A DNA stretch of 64,000 nt, taken from contig NZ_WMBT01000001.1 of NCBI RefSeq assembly GCF_009708075.1, positions 434,001 through 498,000 on the forward strand, given 5' to 3'. The notes under the pieces were generated by a model. It worked only from the letters and a program-made list of their open reading frames with translations, ran no database searches and had not been told where the DNA came from. The position numbers were made by a program, and so were the translations under genes. Below, one piece after another: positions 57,150-64,000 of this stretch; the stretch's first letter is position 1; each line of letters begins with the position of its first letter. This DNA comes from Paracoccus lichenicola (GTDB lineage Bacteria; Pseudomonadota; Alphaproteobacteria; Rhodobacterales; Rhodobacteraceae).

Positions 57150-57467
57150 ATGGCCGATATCCTGATGTTGAGCCTGTGGGCTTTCGTGGTGCTTGCGGTC
57201 TGGTCGGCGCTGTCGATCTTCGCAACCGGGATGGTTATCGCCATTCCGGCGCTGCTGGGTCGCTGGAACGCCGTGCGCCTGCTTTCGCTGCTGCTTGCAT
57301 TGACCGTCCTGCTGCTCTGGTTCCTGGCCCTTATCGGCCGCTATCCCGATCTTCCCTTGCCCACACGGCGCCATGCGGCACCGTTCCTTTTGCCCATCCT
57401 GGGGATCTGGCCCGCACTGGCCGCCCGTCTTGCTTATATCCGATGCCGCGCCTTGCGCGCAGGCTAG
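57150..57467 (+). CDS. Small membrane protein between sucC and sucD
   Basis: A 105-residue, very hydrophobic protein with three likely membrane segments (about 5-36, 43-64 and 75-96) and a basic C-terminus. No motif or family was recognised, and no strong ribosome site is seen before the ATG. It fits tightly between sucC and sucD on the same strand, with gaps of 32 and 27 bases. Confidence 0.6.
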   Translation: MADILMLSLWAFVVLAVWSALSIFATGMVIAIPALLGRWNAVRLLSLLLALTVLLLWFLALIGRYPDLPLPTRRHAAPFLLPILGIWPALAARLAYIRCRALRAG

Positions 57468-57494
57468 ATGCAATTTCCAAGGAGTAGCCGCTTT

Positions 57495-58379
57495 ATGGCC
57501 GTTCTCGTCAACAAAGACACCAAAGTCATTTGCCAGGGGATCACCGGATCCCAGGGCACCTTCCACACCGAACAGGCGATCGCCTATGGCACGCGGATGG
57601 CCGGCGGCGTGACGCCCGGCAAGGGCGGCAGCGAGCATCTGGGCCTGCCAGTCTTCAACTCGGTCCACGAGGCCGTGGCGAAAACCGGGGCCAATGCCAG
57701 CGCGATCTATGTGCCGCCCCCCTTCGCGGCGGATTCGATCCTGGAAGCCATCGACGCGGAAATCCCGCTGATCGTCTGCATCACCGAAGGCATTCCGGTG
57801 CTGGACATGATGCGCGTCAAGCGCGCCTTGCAGGGGTCGAACTCGCGCCTGATCGGGCCGAACTGCCCCGGCATCATGACGCCCGACGAATGCAAGATCG
57901 GCATCATGCCGGGCAGCATCTTCCGCCGCGGCTCGGTCGGCGTGGTCAGCCGGTCCGGGACGCTGACCTATGAGGCGGTCAAGCAGACCTCGGACGTGGG
58001 CTTGGGCCAGTCCAGCGCGGTGGGCATCGGCGGCGACCCGATCAAGGGGATGGAGCATATCGACGTGCTGCGCATGTTCCTGGACGACCCCGAGACCGAA
58101 TCCATCATCATGATCGGCGAGATCGGCGGTTCGGCCGAGGAAGAAGCGGCCGAGTTCCTGGCCGAGCAGAAGAAGAAGGGCGTCTGGAAGCCCACCGCAG
58201 GCTTCATCGCGGGCCGCACCGCCCCTCCGGGCCGGCGGATGGGCCATGCGGGGGCCATCGTCTCGGGCGGCAAGGGCGACGCGGAGTCCAAGATCGAGGC
58301 GATGAAGCGCGCGGGCATCGTCGTGGCCGACAGCCCGGCGGGATTGGGAGAGGCCGTGCTGAAGGCCATCAAGGGCTGA
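57495..58379 (+). CDS. sucD: Succinyl-CoA synthetase alpha subunit
   Basis: The 294-residue subunit that binds CoA and carries the phosphohistidine H251 ([13 protein letters not shown]). The CoA site is [16 protein letters not shown], with [12 protein letters not shown] and CITEGIP following. AAGGAG lies upstream of the ATG. It works with SucC, encoded just upstream. Confidence 0.97.
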   Translation: MAVLVNKDTKVICQGITGSQGTFHTEQAIAYGTRMAGGVTPGKGGSEHLGLPVFNSVHEAVAKTGANASAIYVPPPFAADSILEAIDAEIPLIVCITEGIPVLDMMRVKRALQGSNSRLIGPNCPGIMTPDECKIGIMPGSIFRRGSVGVVSRSGTLTYEAVKQTSDVGLGQSSAVGIGGDPIKGMEHIDVLRMFLDDPETESIIMIGEIGGSAEEEAAEFLAEQKKKGVWKPTAGFIAGRTAPPGRRMGHAGAIVSGGKGDAESKIEAMKRAGIVVADSPAGLGEAVLKAIKG

Positions 58380-58451
58380 CACTGAACCCGGCCCAAGGCG
58401 CGCGCGTTTCCCCAGCGAGAGCGAACGCTCTGTAACCACAGGAGAATGAAG

Positions 58452-58799
58452 ATGAAGATGCTTTCCGCGACCATCATCGCCTCGACTGTCGTGCTGGGGG
58501 CCTGCGCGCCCGAACCGATCACGCGCGTGGAAACCACCGTCACGACCAGCCCGGTCGATACCCAGGCGTTGGGGGCGGCGACCGGCCTGCCCGCCGATGC
58601 GGTCCTGGGCGTGACGCGCACCGACAACCAGTATGTGGTCTTCTATCGCGAGGAAGGCGTCACCGCCGAACAACTGGCGGATGCGCCGCGCACGATCTGC
58701 GCCAACACCGCATCGACCGTGTTCAGCGCGACTCCGGTGGACACCACGGCGCCGCAATTCGGCAGCGGCGTGCAGCGCATGACCGTCACCTGTTCGTGA
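58452..58799 (+). CDS. Small lipoprotein 1 of a tandem set between sucD and sucA
   Basis: A 115-residue exported protein with lipobox LGAC. The mature domain reads TDNQYVVFYREEGVTAEQLADAPRTIC and ends in VQRMTVTCS. The same pattern (beta strand, helix ending in Cys, final strand ending in Cys) recurs in the next two genes, pointing to distant paralogues. The start at 58452 is chosen because GGAG is then 7 bases away; ATG at 58446 is too close to it. The function is unknown. Confidence 0.7.
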   Translation: MKMLSATIIASTVVLGACAPEPITRVETTVTTSPVDTQALGAATGLPADAVLGVTRTDNQYVVFYREEGVTAEQLADAPRTICANTASTVFSATPVDTTAPQFGSGVQRMTVTCS

Positions 58800-58862
58800 C
58801 GCATTTGAAAAGCCGTGCCCCCGGCCTACCTATGGGGGCACTGGCAAGACCAGGGGAATGAC

Positions 58863-59258
58863 GTGAACCAGCCGCAACGCGCCGCAAGCTTTCCGACGGA
58901 CCGGGTTTCCGCCCGCGTCCGCCGCTGCATCGCGCCCTTGTCGCTGGTGTCCCTGATGGCGCTGACCGCCTGCGGGCGCGCGCCCACCGACGACATCCTG
59001 CGCGGCGGCATCCCCGCCATGACGGACCTGCACCAGGCCAGCACCCTGCCCCCCGAGTCGGTCCGCACCGTGGCCCGGCGGGATTTCGGCTGGCGGCTGA
59101 TCTATCACCCGGCCGGCGCGCCTGTGGGCGCCGACCAGGGCGCGGCCCGCGCGCTTTGCGGGCTGGAGCGGCGGCGCGTCGCCCGGATCGAGCGTTTGCC
59201 GCGCCTCGATCCCACGGCCGATCCCGGCGCGGCCATCATCGACATCATCTGTGCCTGA
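58863..59258 (+). CDS. Small lipoprotein 2 of the tandem set
   Basis: A 131-residue protein, most likely starting at GTG 58863 after GGGGA. It has a long basic N-terminus before the hydrophobic segment and lipobox LTAC. The mature part contains VARRDFGWRLIYHPAGAP, GAARALCGLERR and a final IIDIICA, the same strand-helix-Cys-strand-Cys plan as its neighbours. It could be anchored in the envelope; the function is unknown. Confidence 0.65.
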   Translation: MNQPQRAASFPTDRVSARVRRCIAPLSLVSLMALTACGRAPTDDILRGGIPAMTDLHQASTLPPESVRTVARRDFGWRLIYHPAGAPVGADQGAARALCGLERRRVARIERLPRLDPTADPGAAIIDIICA

Positions 59259-59265
59259 GGCGGTC

Positions 59266-59733
59266 ATGACATCCAGAACACCACCCACCCCCATCGTGAC
59301 CCTGTCCCGCCTGTCGGCCCTTCTTGCCGTCTGCGCGCTGACGGGCTGCATGGCACCCGTCGCGGCCCCCGCGCCGCAGGTCCCTGCCGCCCCGCCGGTC
59401 CCGGTCCCTGTCGCGCCGCGCGTGGTCGCGCCGGTGGCGCCCACAGCACCGCCCGTTGCCGCGCCCGCCGCCCCTGCCGCCCCCAGCGGGCCGGTCGATG
59501 GCCGCACCGGGCTGCACCAGGCCTCGCTGATTTCCGTGACGGGCGATGCCGACAGCCGCTTCACCGTGCTGTTCCGCCCCGCCCAGACCGACGCCGCGAA
59601 GATCGACGCCGCGCCCGCGCAGCTTTGCCGCGGGGCGGGCCGCGGCCTGGAAGACAGCCGCACCAACAAGCCGGGCGCGGGCAGCGCCATGCCCGGCGTC
59701 CAGATGATGATCGTCACCTGCAGCGCCGCCTGA
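59266..59733 (+). CDS. Small lipoprotein 3 of the tandem set, Pro/Ala-rich linker
   Basis: A 155-residue protein with signal sequence and lipobox LTGC. A Pro/Ala/Val-rich linker of about 50 residues leads to a domain (SRFTVLFRPAQTDAAKIDAAPAQLC, VQMMIVTCS) that closely follows lipoprotein 1. GAGG precedes the ATG at 59266. It ends 41 bases before sucA. Confidence 0.7.
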   Translation: MTSRTPPTPIVTLSRLSALLAVCALTGCMAPVAAPAPQVPAAPPVPVPVAPRVVAPVAPTAPPVAAPAAPAAPSGPVDGRTGLHQASLISVTGDADSRFTVLFRPAQTDAAKIDAAPAQLCRGAGRGLEDSRTNKPGAGSAMPGVQMMIVTCSAA

Positions 59734-59774
59734 CGCCGCACCCATCCCCCATTGCGTCAAGGACGCGAGATCCC

Positions 59775-62741
59775 ATGACCGACCAACCCAACAACGCCGA
59801 CTTCCACGACTCGTCCTTCCTGCAGGGTCACAACGCCGCCTATATCGAACAGCTCTATGGCCAGTGGGCGCAGAACCCGGGCGCGTTCGATGCCGCATGG
59901 GACGCCTTCTTCCGCAGCCTGGGCGATGCCGGAGAGGACGCCGCGCGCGAGGCCAGCGGCGCCAGCTGGAAGCGCGCCGACTGGCCGCCGGTTCCCTCGG
60001 ACGAGAACACCGCCGCCCTGACCGGCGAATGGCCGATGGCGTCCAAGACCGAGGCCGCCGCCGCGATGAAGAAGATCGCCGCCAAGGCCGAGGAAAAGGG
60101 CGTCAGCCTGACCGAGGAGAAGATGCGCCAGGCGGTGCTGGATTCGATCCGTGCGCTGATGCTGATCCGGGCCTATCGCATCCGGGGCCACCTGCACGCG
60201 AACCTGGATCCCCTTGGCTTGCGCGACGTGCCCGACCATGGCGAGCTGAACCCCGAAACCTATGGCTTCGGTCCCGGCGACATGGACCGGCCGATCTTCA
60301 TCGACAACGTGCTGGGGCTGGAGATCGCATCCATCCGCCAGATCACCGACCTGATGCAGCGGACCTATTGCGGCACCTTCGCGATCCAGTTCATGCATAT
60401 TTCCAACCCCGAGGAAGCCGGTTGGCTGAAGGAACGGATCGAGGGGTACGGCAAGGAAATCCAGTTCACCCGCGAAGGCCGCCGCGCCATCCTGAACAAG
60501 CTGGTCGAGGCCGAGGGATTCGAGAAGTTCCTGCACGTGAAATACATGGGCACCAAGCGGTTCGGCCTTGACGGGGGCGAGGCGCTGATCCCGGCGATGG
60601 AACAGATCATCAAGCGCGGCGGCGCCTTGGGGATCAGGGAAATCGTCATCGGGATGCCGCACCGGGGCCGGTTGTCGGTGCTGGCCAACGTGCTGTCGAA
60701 ACCCTATCGCGCGATCTTCCACGAATTCCAGGGCGGCAGCTTCAAGCCCGAGGACGTGGACGGATCCGGCGACGTGAAATACCACCTGGGCGCGTCCAGC
60801 GACCGGGAATTCGACGGCAATTCCGTCCACCTGTCGCTGACCGCCAACCCCTCGCATCTCGAGGCCGTGAACCCGGTCGTGCTGGGCAAGGCGCGGGCGA
60901 AATCCGACCAACTGGGCGACACGCATGACCGGACCTCGGTCCTGCCGATCCTGCTGCATGGCGACGCGGCCTTCGCGGGCCAAGGCGTCGTGGCCGAATG
61001 CCTGCAACTGTCGGGGATCCGCGGCCATCGCACCGGCGGCTGCATCCATATTGTGGTGAACAACCAGATCGGCTTCACCACCGCGCCGCATTTCAGCCGC
61101 ACCTCGCCCTATCCGACCGACATCGCCCTGATGGTCGAGGCGCCGATCTTCCACGTGAACGGCGACGACCCTGAGGCCGTGGTCCATGCCGCCAAGGTCG
61201 CGACCGAGTTCCGCCAGAAGTTCCACAAGGACGTGGTGCTGGACATCTTCTGCTATCGCCGCTTCGGTCACAACGAAGGCGACGAGCCGATGTTCACCAA
61301 CCCGGCGATGTACAACCGCATCAAGGGCCACAAGACCACGCTGCAACTTTACACCGAACGCCTGGTCGCCGACGGCCTGATCCCCGAGGGCGAGATCGAG
61401 GACATGAAGGCCGCCTTCCAGAACCACCTGAACGAGGAGTTTGAGGTGGGCAAGGCCTTCAAGCCGAACAAGGCCGACTGGCTGGACGGCAAGTGGTCGG
61501 GCCTGGACCGCGAGGGCGCCGAATACGTGTCCGGCGAAACCGGGATCGAGCCGTCGGTGATGGCCCAGATCGGCCGCGCGCTGACCACGGTTCCCGAAGG
61601 CCACACCCTGCACAAGACCGTGGGCCGCCTTCTGGACGCCAAGCGCCAGATGTTCGAGACGGGCGAGGGCTTCGACTGGGCCACGGGCGAGGCGCTGGCC
61701 TTCGGCTCGCTGCTGGTAGAGGGCAAGACGGTGCGCCTGGCGGGCCAGGACAGCACGCGCGGCACCTTCAGCCAGCGTCATTCGGCCTTCATCGACCAGA
61801 AGACCGAGGATCGCTATTACCCCCTGAACCACATCGCGGAAGGCCAGGCGCATTACGAGGTCATCGATTCGATGCTGTCGGAATACGCGGTGCTGGGCTT
61901 TGAATACGGCTATTCGCTGGCCGAACCCAATGCCCTGGTGCTGTGGGAAGCCCAGTTCGGCGACTTTGCCAACGGCGCGCAGATCATGTTCGACCAGTTC
62001 ATCTCGTCCGGCGAGAAGAAATGGCTGCGCATGTCGGGCCTGGTGATGCTGCTGCCCCACGGGTTCGAGGGCCAGGGACCGGAGCATAGCTCGGCCCGCC
62101 TGGAACGCTTTTTGCAGATGTGCGCCGAGGACAACTGGATCGTCGCCAACTGCACGACGCCCGCCAACTATTTCCACATCCTGCGCCGCCAGATGCACCG
62201 CCGGTTCCGCAAGCCGCTGGTGCTGATGACGCCGAAATCGCTGCTGCGCCATCCGCGCGCCGTCAGCAAGGCCGAGGATTTCCAGACCGGTTCGACCTTC
62301 CACCGCGTGCTGTGGGACGATGCGCAGCGCGGCGCCTCCGAGATCACGCTGGTCCCCGACCACCGCATCCGCCGCGTGGTGATCTGTTCGGGCAAGGTGT
62401 ATTACGACCTGCTGAAGGCGCGGGACGAGGCCGGGATCGACGACATCTACCTGATGCGCCTGGAACAGTTCTATCCCTTCCCGGCGCAGTCGATGGTCAG
62501 GGAACTGGCCCGCTTCAAGGACGCGGAAATCATCTGGTGCCAGGAGGAACCCAAGAACCAGGGCGGGTGGAGCTTTGTCGAGCCTTACCTGGAATGGTCG
62601 CTGGACCGGCTGGGCGCGCGCCACAATCGCGCCCGCTATGTCGGCCGCAATGCCGCCGCGTCGGTCGCCACGGGCCTTGGATCGCGCCACAAGGCCGAAC
62701 AGGAGGCGCTGGTGAACGAGGCCTTGTCGCTTGAAGGATAA
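59775..62741 (+). CDS. sucA: 2-oxoglutarate dehydrogenase E1 component
   Basis: A 988-residue TPP-dependent decarboxylase of the 2-oxoglutarate dehydrogenase complex. The N-terminal lipoyl-contact segment reads [20 protein letters not shown] and active-site segments are [46 protein letters not shown] and [14 protein letters not shown]; the second half carries [13 protein letters not shown] and [20 protein letters not shown]. Length is as usual. sucB starts 4 bases after the stop. Confidence 0.97.
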   Translation: MTDQPNNADFHDSSFLQGHNAAYIEQLYGQWAQNPGAFDAAWDAFFRSLGDAGEDAAREASGASWKRADWPPVPSDENTAALTGEWPMASKTEAAAAMKKIAAKAEEKGVSLTEEKMRQAVLDSIRALMLIRAYRIRGHLHANLDPLGLRDVPDHGELNPETYGFGPGDMDRPIFIDNVLGLEIASIRQITDLMQRTYCGTFAIQFMHISNPEEAGWLKERIEGYGKEIQFTREGRRAILNKLVEAEGFEKFLHVKYMGTKRFGLDGGEALIPAMEQIIKRGGALGIREIVIGMPHRGRLSVLANVLSKPYRAIFHEFQGGSFKPEDVDGSGDVKYHLGASSDREFDGNSVHLSLTANPSHLEAVNPVVLGKARAKSDQLGDTHDRTSVLPILLHGDAAFAGQGVVAECLQLSGIRGHRTGGCIHIVVNNQIGFTTAPHFSRTSPYPTDIALMVEAPIFHVNGDDPEAVVHAAKVATEFRQKFHKDVVLDIFCYRRFGHNEGDEPMFTNPAMYNRIKGHKTTLQLYTERLVADGLIPEGEIEDMKAAFQNHLNEEFEVGKAFKPNKADWLDGKWSGLDREGAEYVSGETGIEPSVMAQIGRALTTVPEGHTLHKTVGRLLDAKRQMFETGEGFDWATGEALAFGSLLVEGKTVRLAGQDSTRGTFSQRHSAFIDQKTEDRYYPLNHIAEGQAHYEVIDSMLSEYAVLGFEYGYSLAEPNALVLWEAQFGDFANGAQIMFDQFISSGEKKWLRMSGLVMLLPHGFEGQGPEHSSARLERFLQMCAEDNWIVANCTTPANYFHILRRQMHRRFRKPLVLMTPKSLLRHPRAVSKAEDFQTGSTFHRVLWDDAQRGASEITLVPDHRIRRVVICSGKVYYDLLKARDEAGIDDIYLMRLEQFYPFPAQSMVRELARFKDAEIIWCQEEPKNQGGWSFVEPYLEWSLDRLGARHNRARYVGRNAAASVATGLGSRHKAEQEALVNEALSLEG

Positions 62742-62745
62742 GTCG

Positions 62746-64000
62746 ATGCCCACCGAAGTCCGCGTGCCGCCCCTGGGCGAATCCGTCACCGAAGCGACCG
62801 TCGCCACCTGGTTCAAGAAACCGGGTGACGCGGTCGCGGTGGACGAGATGCTGTGCGAGCTGGAAACCGACAAGGTCACGGTCGAGGTGCCAAGCCCCGC
62901 GGCGGGCACCCTGGCCCAGATCGTCGCCCTGGAAGGCGAGACGGTCGGTCCCGACGCCCTGCTGGCCCAGATCACCGAGGCCGGCGTTGATACCCCCAAA
63001 GAACAACCGCAGGCCGCGCCCCCGTCGGCCCAGAAGACCCCGGAAGGACAGAAGAACATGAGCGGCAAATCCGTGGACGTGATGGTGCCCGCGCTTGGCG
63101 AAAGCGTGACCGAGGCGACCGTCGCCACCTGGTTCAAGAAGCCGGGCGACAGCGTGGCCGTGGACGAGATGCTGTGCGAGCTGGAAACCGACAAGGTCTC
63201 GGTCGAGGTGCCCAGTCCTGCCGCGGGCGTCCTGGCCGATATCCTGGCCGAGGAAGGCGCGACCGTGGACGCCAAGGCGCGCCTTGCGATCATCGTCGAG
63301 GGCGCTGCCGGCACGGCGGGTTCCTCGCCCGCGCAGCCCGCCAGCGGCGCGGCCGATCACAAGGGCGCCTATGGCAACGCCGAGACCCCGGTCGGCTCGG
63401 CCTCGGGCGGAGAGGATGGCGTCACGGCGGGCCAGGTCGGATCGCCCGGCGCCGGTCCCGAGGACCAGAAGCTGCGCACGGATGTCGAGGACGCGCCCTC
63501 GGCCCGCAAGGCCATGGCCGAAAAGGGCGTCAGCCGCGACCAGGTGACGGGTTCGGGCCGCGACGGCCGCGTGATGAAGGAGGACGTGGCCCGCGCGCAG
63601 CCCGCGCCGAAGCCCGCCCCCGCCCCGACCCCCGCAGCCACCCGCCCGGCCCAGGACGCCGCCCGCGAGGAGCGCGTCAAGATGACCCGCCTGCGCCAGA
63701 CCATCGCGCGGCGCCTGAAGGACGCGCAGAACACGGCGGCGATGCTGACGACCTATAACGAGGCCGACATGTCCGGCATCATGGGTCTGCGCAACGAATA
63801 CAAGGACGCCTTCGAGAAGAAGCACAAGGTCAAGCTGGGCTTCATGTCCTTCTTCGTGAAGGCCTGCTGCCATGCCCTGAAAGAGGTGCCCGAGGTCAAC
63901 GCGGAAATCGACGGCACCGACGTGGTGTACAAGAACTATGTCAACATGGGCGTGGCCGTGGGCACGCCCTCCGGCTTGGTCGTCCCGGTCGTGCGCGATG
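62746..64000 (+). CDS. sucB: 2-oxoglutarate dehydrogenase E2 (dihydrolipoyl succinyltransferase), 5' part, two lipoyl domains
   Basis: The first 418 residues of E2; the frame runs off the right edge. Two lipoyl domains are present (about 1-78 and 108-185) with lipoylated lysines K43 and K150 in ELETDKV. A Gly/Ala/Pro linker leads to the E3-binding domain (about 245-282, [18 protein letters not shown]) and a Pro/Ala hinge, and the catalytic domain begins at about 308 ([19 protein letters not shown]). The catalytic HxxxD is not reached. GGA precedes ATG 62746. A second ATG at 63058, with AAGGACAG upstream, begins exactly before lipoyl domain 2. Confidence 0.95.
   Translation, partial: MPTEVRVPPLGESVTEATVATWFKKPGDAVAVDEMLCELETDKVTVEVPSPAAGTLAQIVALEGETVGPDALLAQITEAGVDTPKEQPQAAPPSAQKTPEGQKNMSGKSVDVMVPALGESVTEATVATWFKKPGDSVAVDEMLCELETDKVSVEVPSPAAGVLADILAEEGATVDAKARLAIIVEGAAGTAGSSPAQPASGAADHKGAYGNAETPVGSASGGEDGVTAGQVGSPGAGPEDQKLRTDVEDAPSARKAMAEKGVSRDQVTGSGRDGRVMKEDVARAQPAPKPAPAPTPAATRPAQDAAREERVKMTRLRQTIARRLKDAQNTAAMLTTYNEADMSGIMGLRNEYKDAFEKKHKVKLGFMSFFVKACCHALKEVPEVNAEIDGTDVVYKNYVNMGVAVGTPSGLVVPVVRD
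62785..63221 (+). repeat. Direct duplication of the lipoyl-domain coding sequence in sucB
   Basis: About 115 bases around 62785-62900 recur, 321 bases later, at 63106-63221 with roughly nine bases in ten identical, in the same frame. The copies encode the [17 protein letters not shown] to ELETDKV region. The repeat could recombine. Confidence 0.8.

Noticed and set aside
59757..63314. A 1185-codon antisense frame opposite sucA and sucB
   Set aside because: It is a shadow of the coding strand: its internal repeat is just the complement of the duplicated lipoyl domain, and there is no ribosome site or motif.

Overview
The window is a gene-dense, G+C-rich stretch (roughly two thirds G+C, very strong third-position bias) of an alphaproteobacterial chromosome. 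Gene content and order point to the Rhodobacterales, most likely Paracoccus or a close relative: fused ispDF, hflKC-degP, H-NOX-like/HNOBA-diguanylate cyclase pair, DUF3572/PleD-like pair, glyQ-DUF6446-glyS, an mch-DUF1737-nnrU-mcl2 block beside sdhCDAB, and an mdh-sucCD-sucAB run. This placement is inferred from family knowledge; no database search was possible. No rRNA, tRNA, CRISPR array or insertion sequence was seen.

Layout. 1-10.3 kb: end of hisA, then a minus-strand run of ferredoxin, thpR, degP, hflC, hflK, gor, rpiA, a soluble PhoR-like kinase, a gamma-carbonic-anhydrase-like protein and gmk. 10.4-21 kb: small housekeeping genes (rnd, tgt, sufT-like, HesB/IscA-like, tpiA) mixed with signalling genes: a PAS_5 protein, an H-NOX-like sensor with its HNOBA-GGDEF partner, and a PleD-like cyclase with degenerate receivers. 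21-30 kb: enoyl-CoA hydratase, ccmH-ccmF, a holin/endolysin pair of gene-transfer-agent type with a CtrA-type box, then pncC, pgpA, ispDF and purL. 30-40 kb: LysR divergent from a fused indolepyruvate ferredoxin oxidoreductase, murI-ccmE, TetR divergent from an SmvA-like exporter, and trkH. 40-45.4 kb: acetyltransferase, SPOR/peptidoglycan-binding protein and glycyl-tRNA synthetase, whose beta chain holds two low-G+C islands. 45.5-64 kb: a central-carbon cluster with sdhCDAB, ethylmalonyl-CoA pathway genes, mdh, sucCD, sucA and the start of sucB, interspersed with small lipoproteins.

How it works together. The right third encodes succinate dehydrogenase, malate dehydrogenase, succinyl-CoA synthetase and the 2-oxoglutarate dehydrogenase complex, next to two enzymes that convert mesaconyl-CoA and malyl-CoA intermediates to malate. 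The two divergent halves of this cluster carry the same operator: two 11-bp arms (TTGTGATCACG and CGTGATCACAA) separated by 11 bp, once upstream of sdhC and once upstream of sucC. This suggests one regulator controls both TCA operons.

Most notable observations: the shared twin operator; an H-NOX-like protein lacking the proximal heme histidine and the YxSxR motif but still paired with an intact diguanylate cyclase; a candidate GTA lysis cassette with a perfect TTAA-N7-TTAAC box; a palindrome filling the spacer of the iorAB promoter; and low-G+C islands inside glyS.
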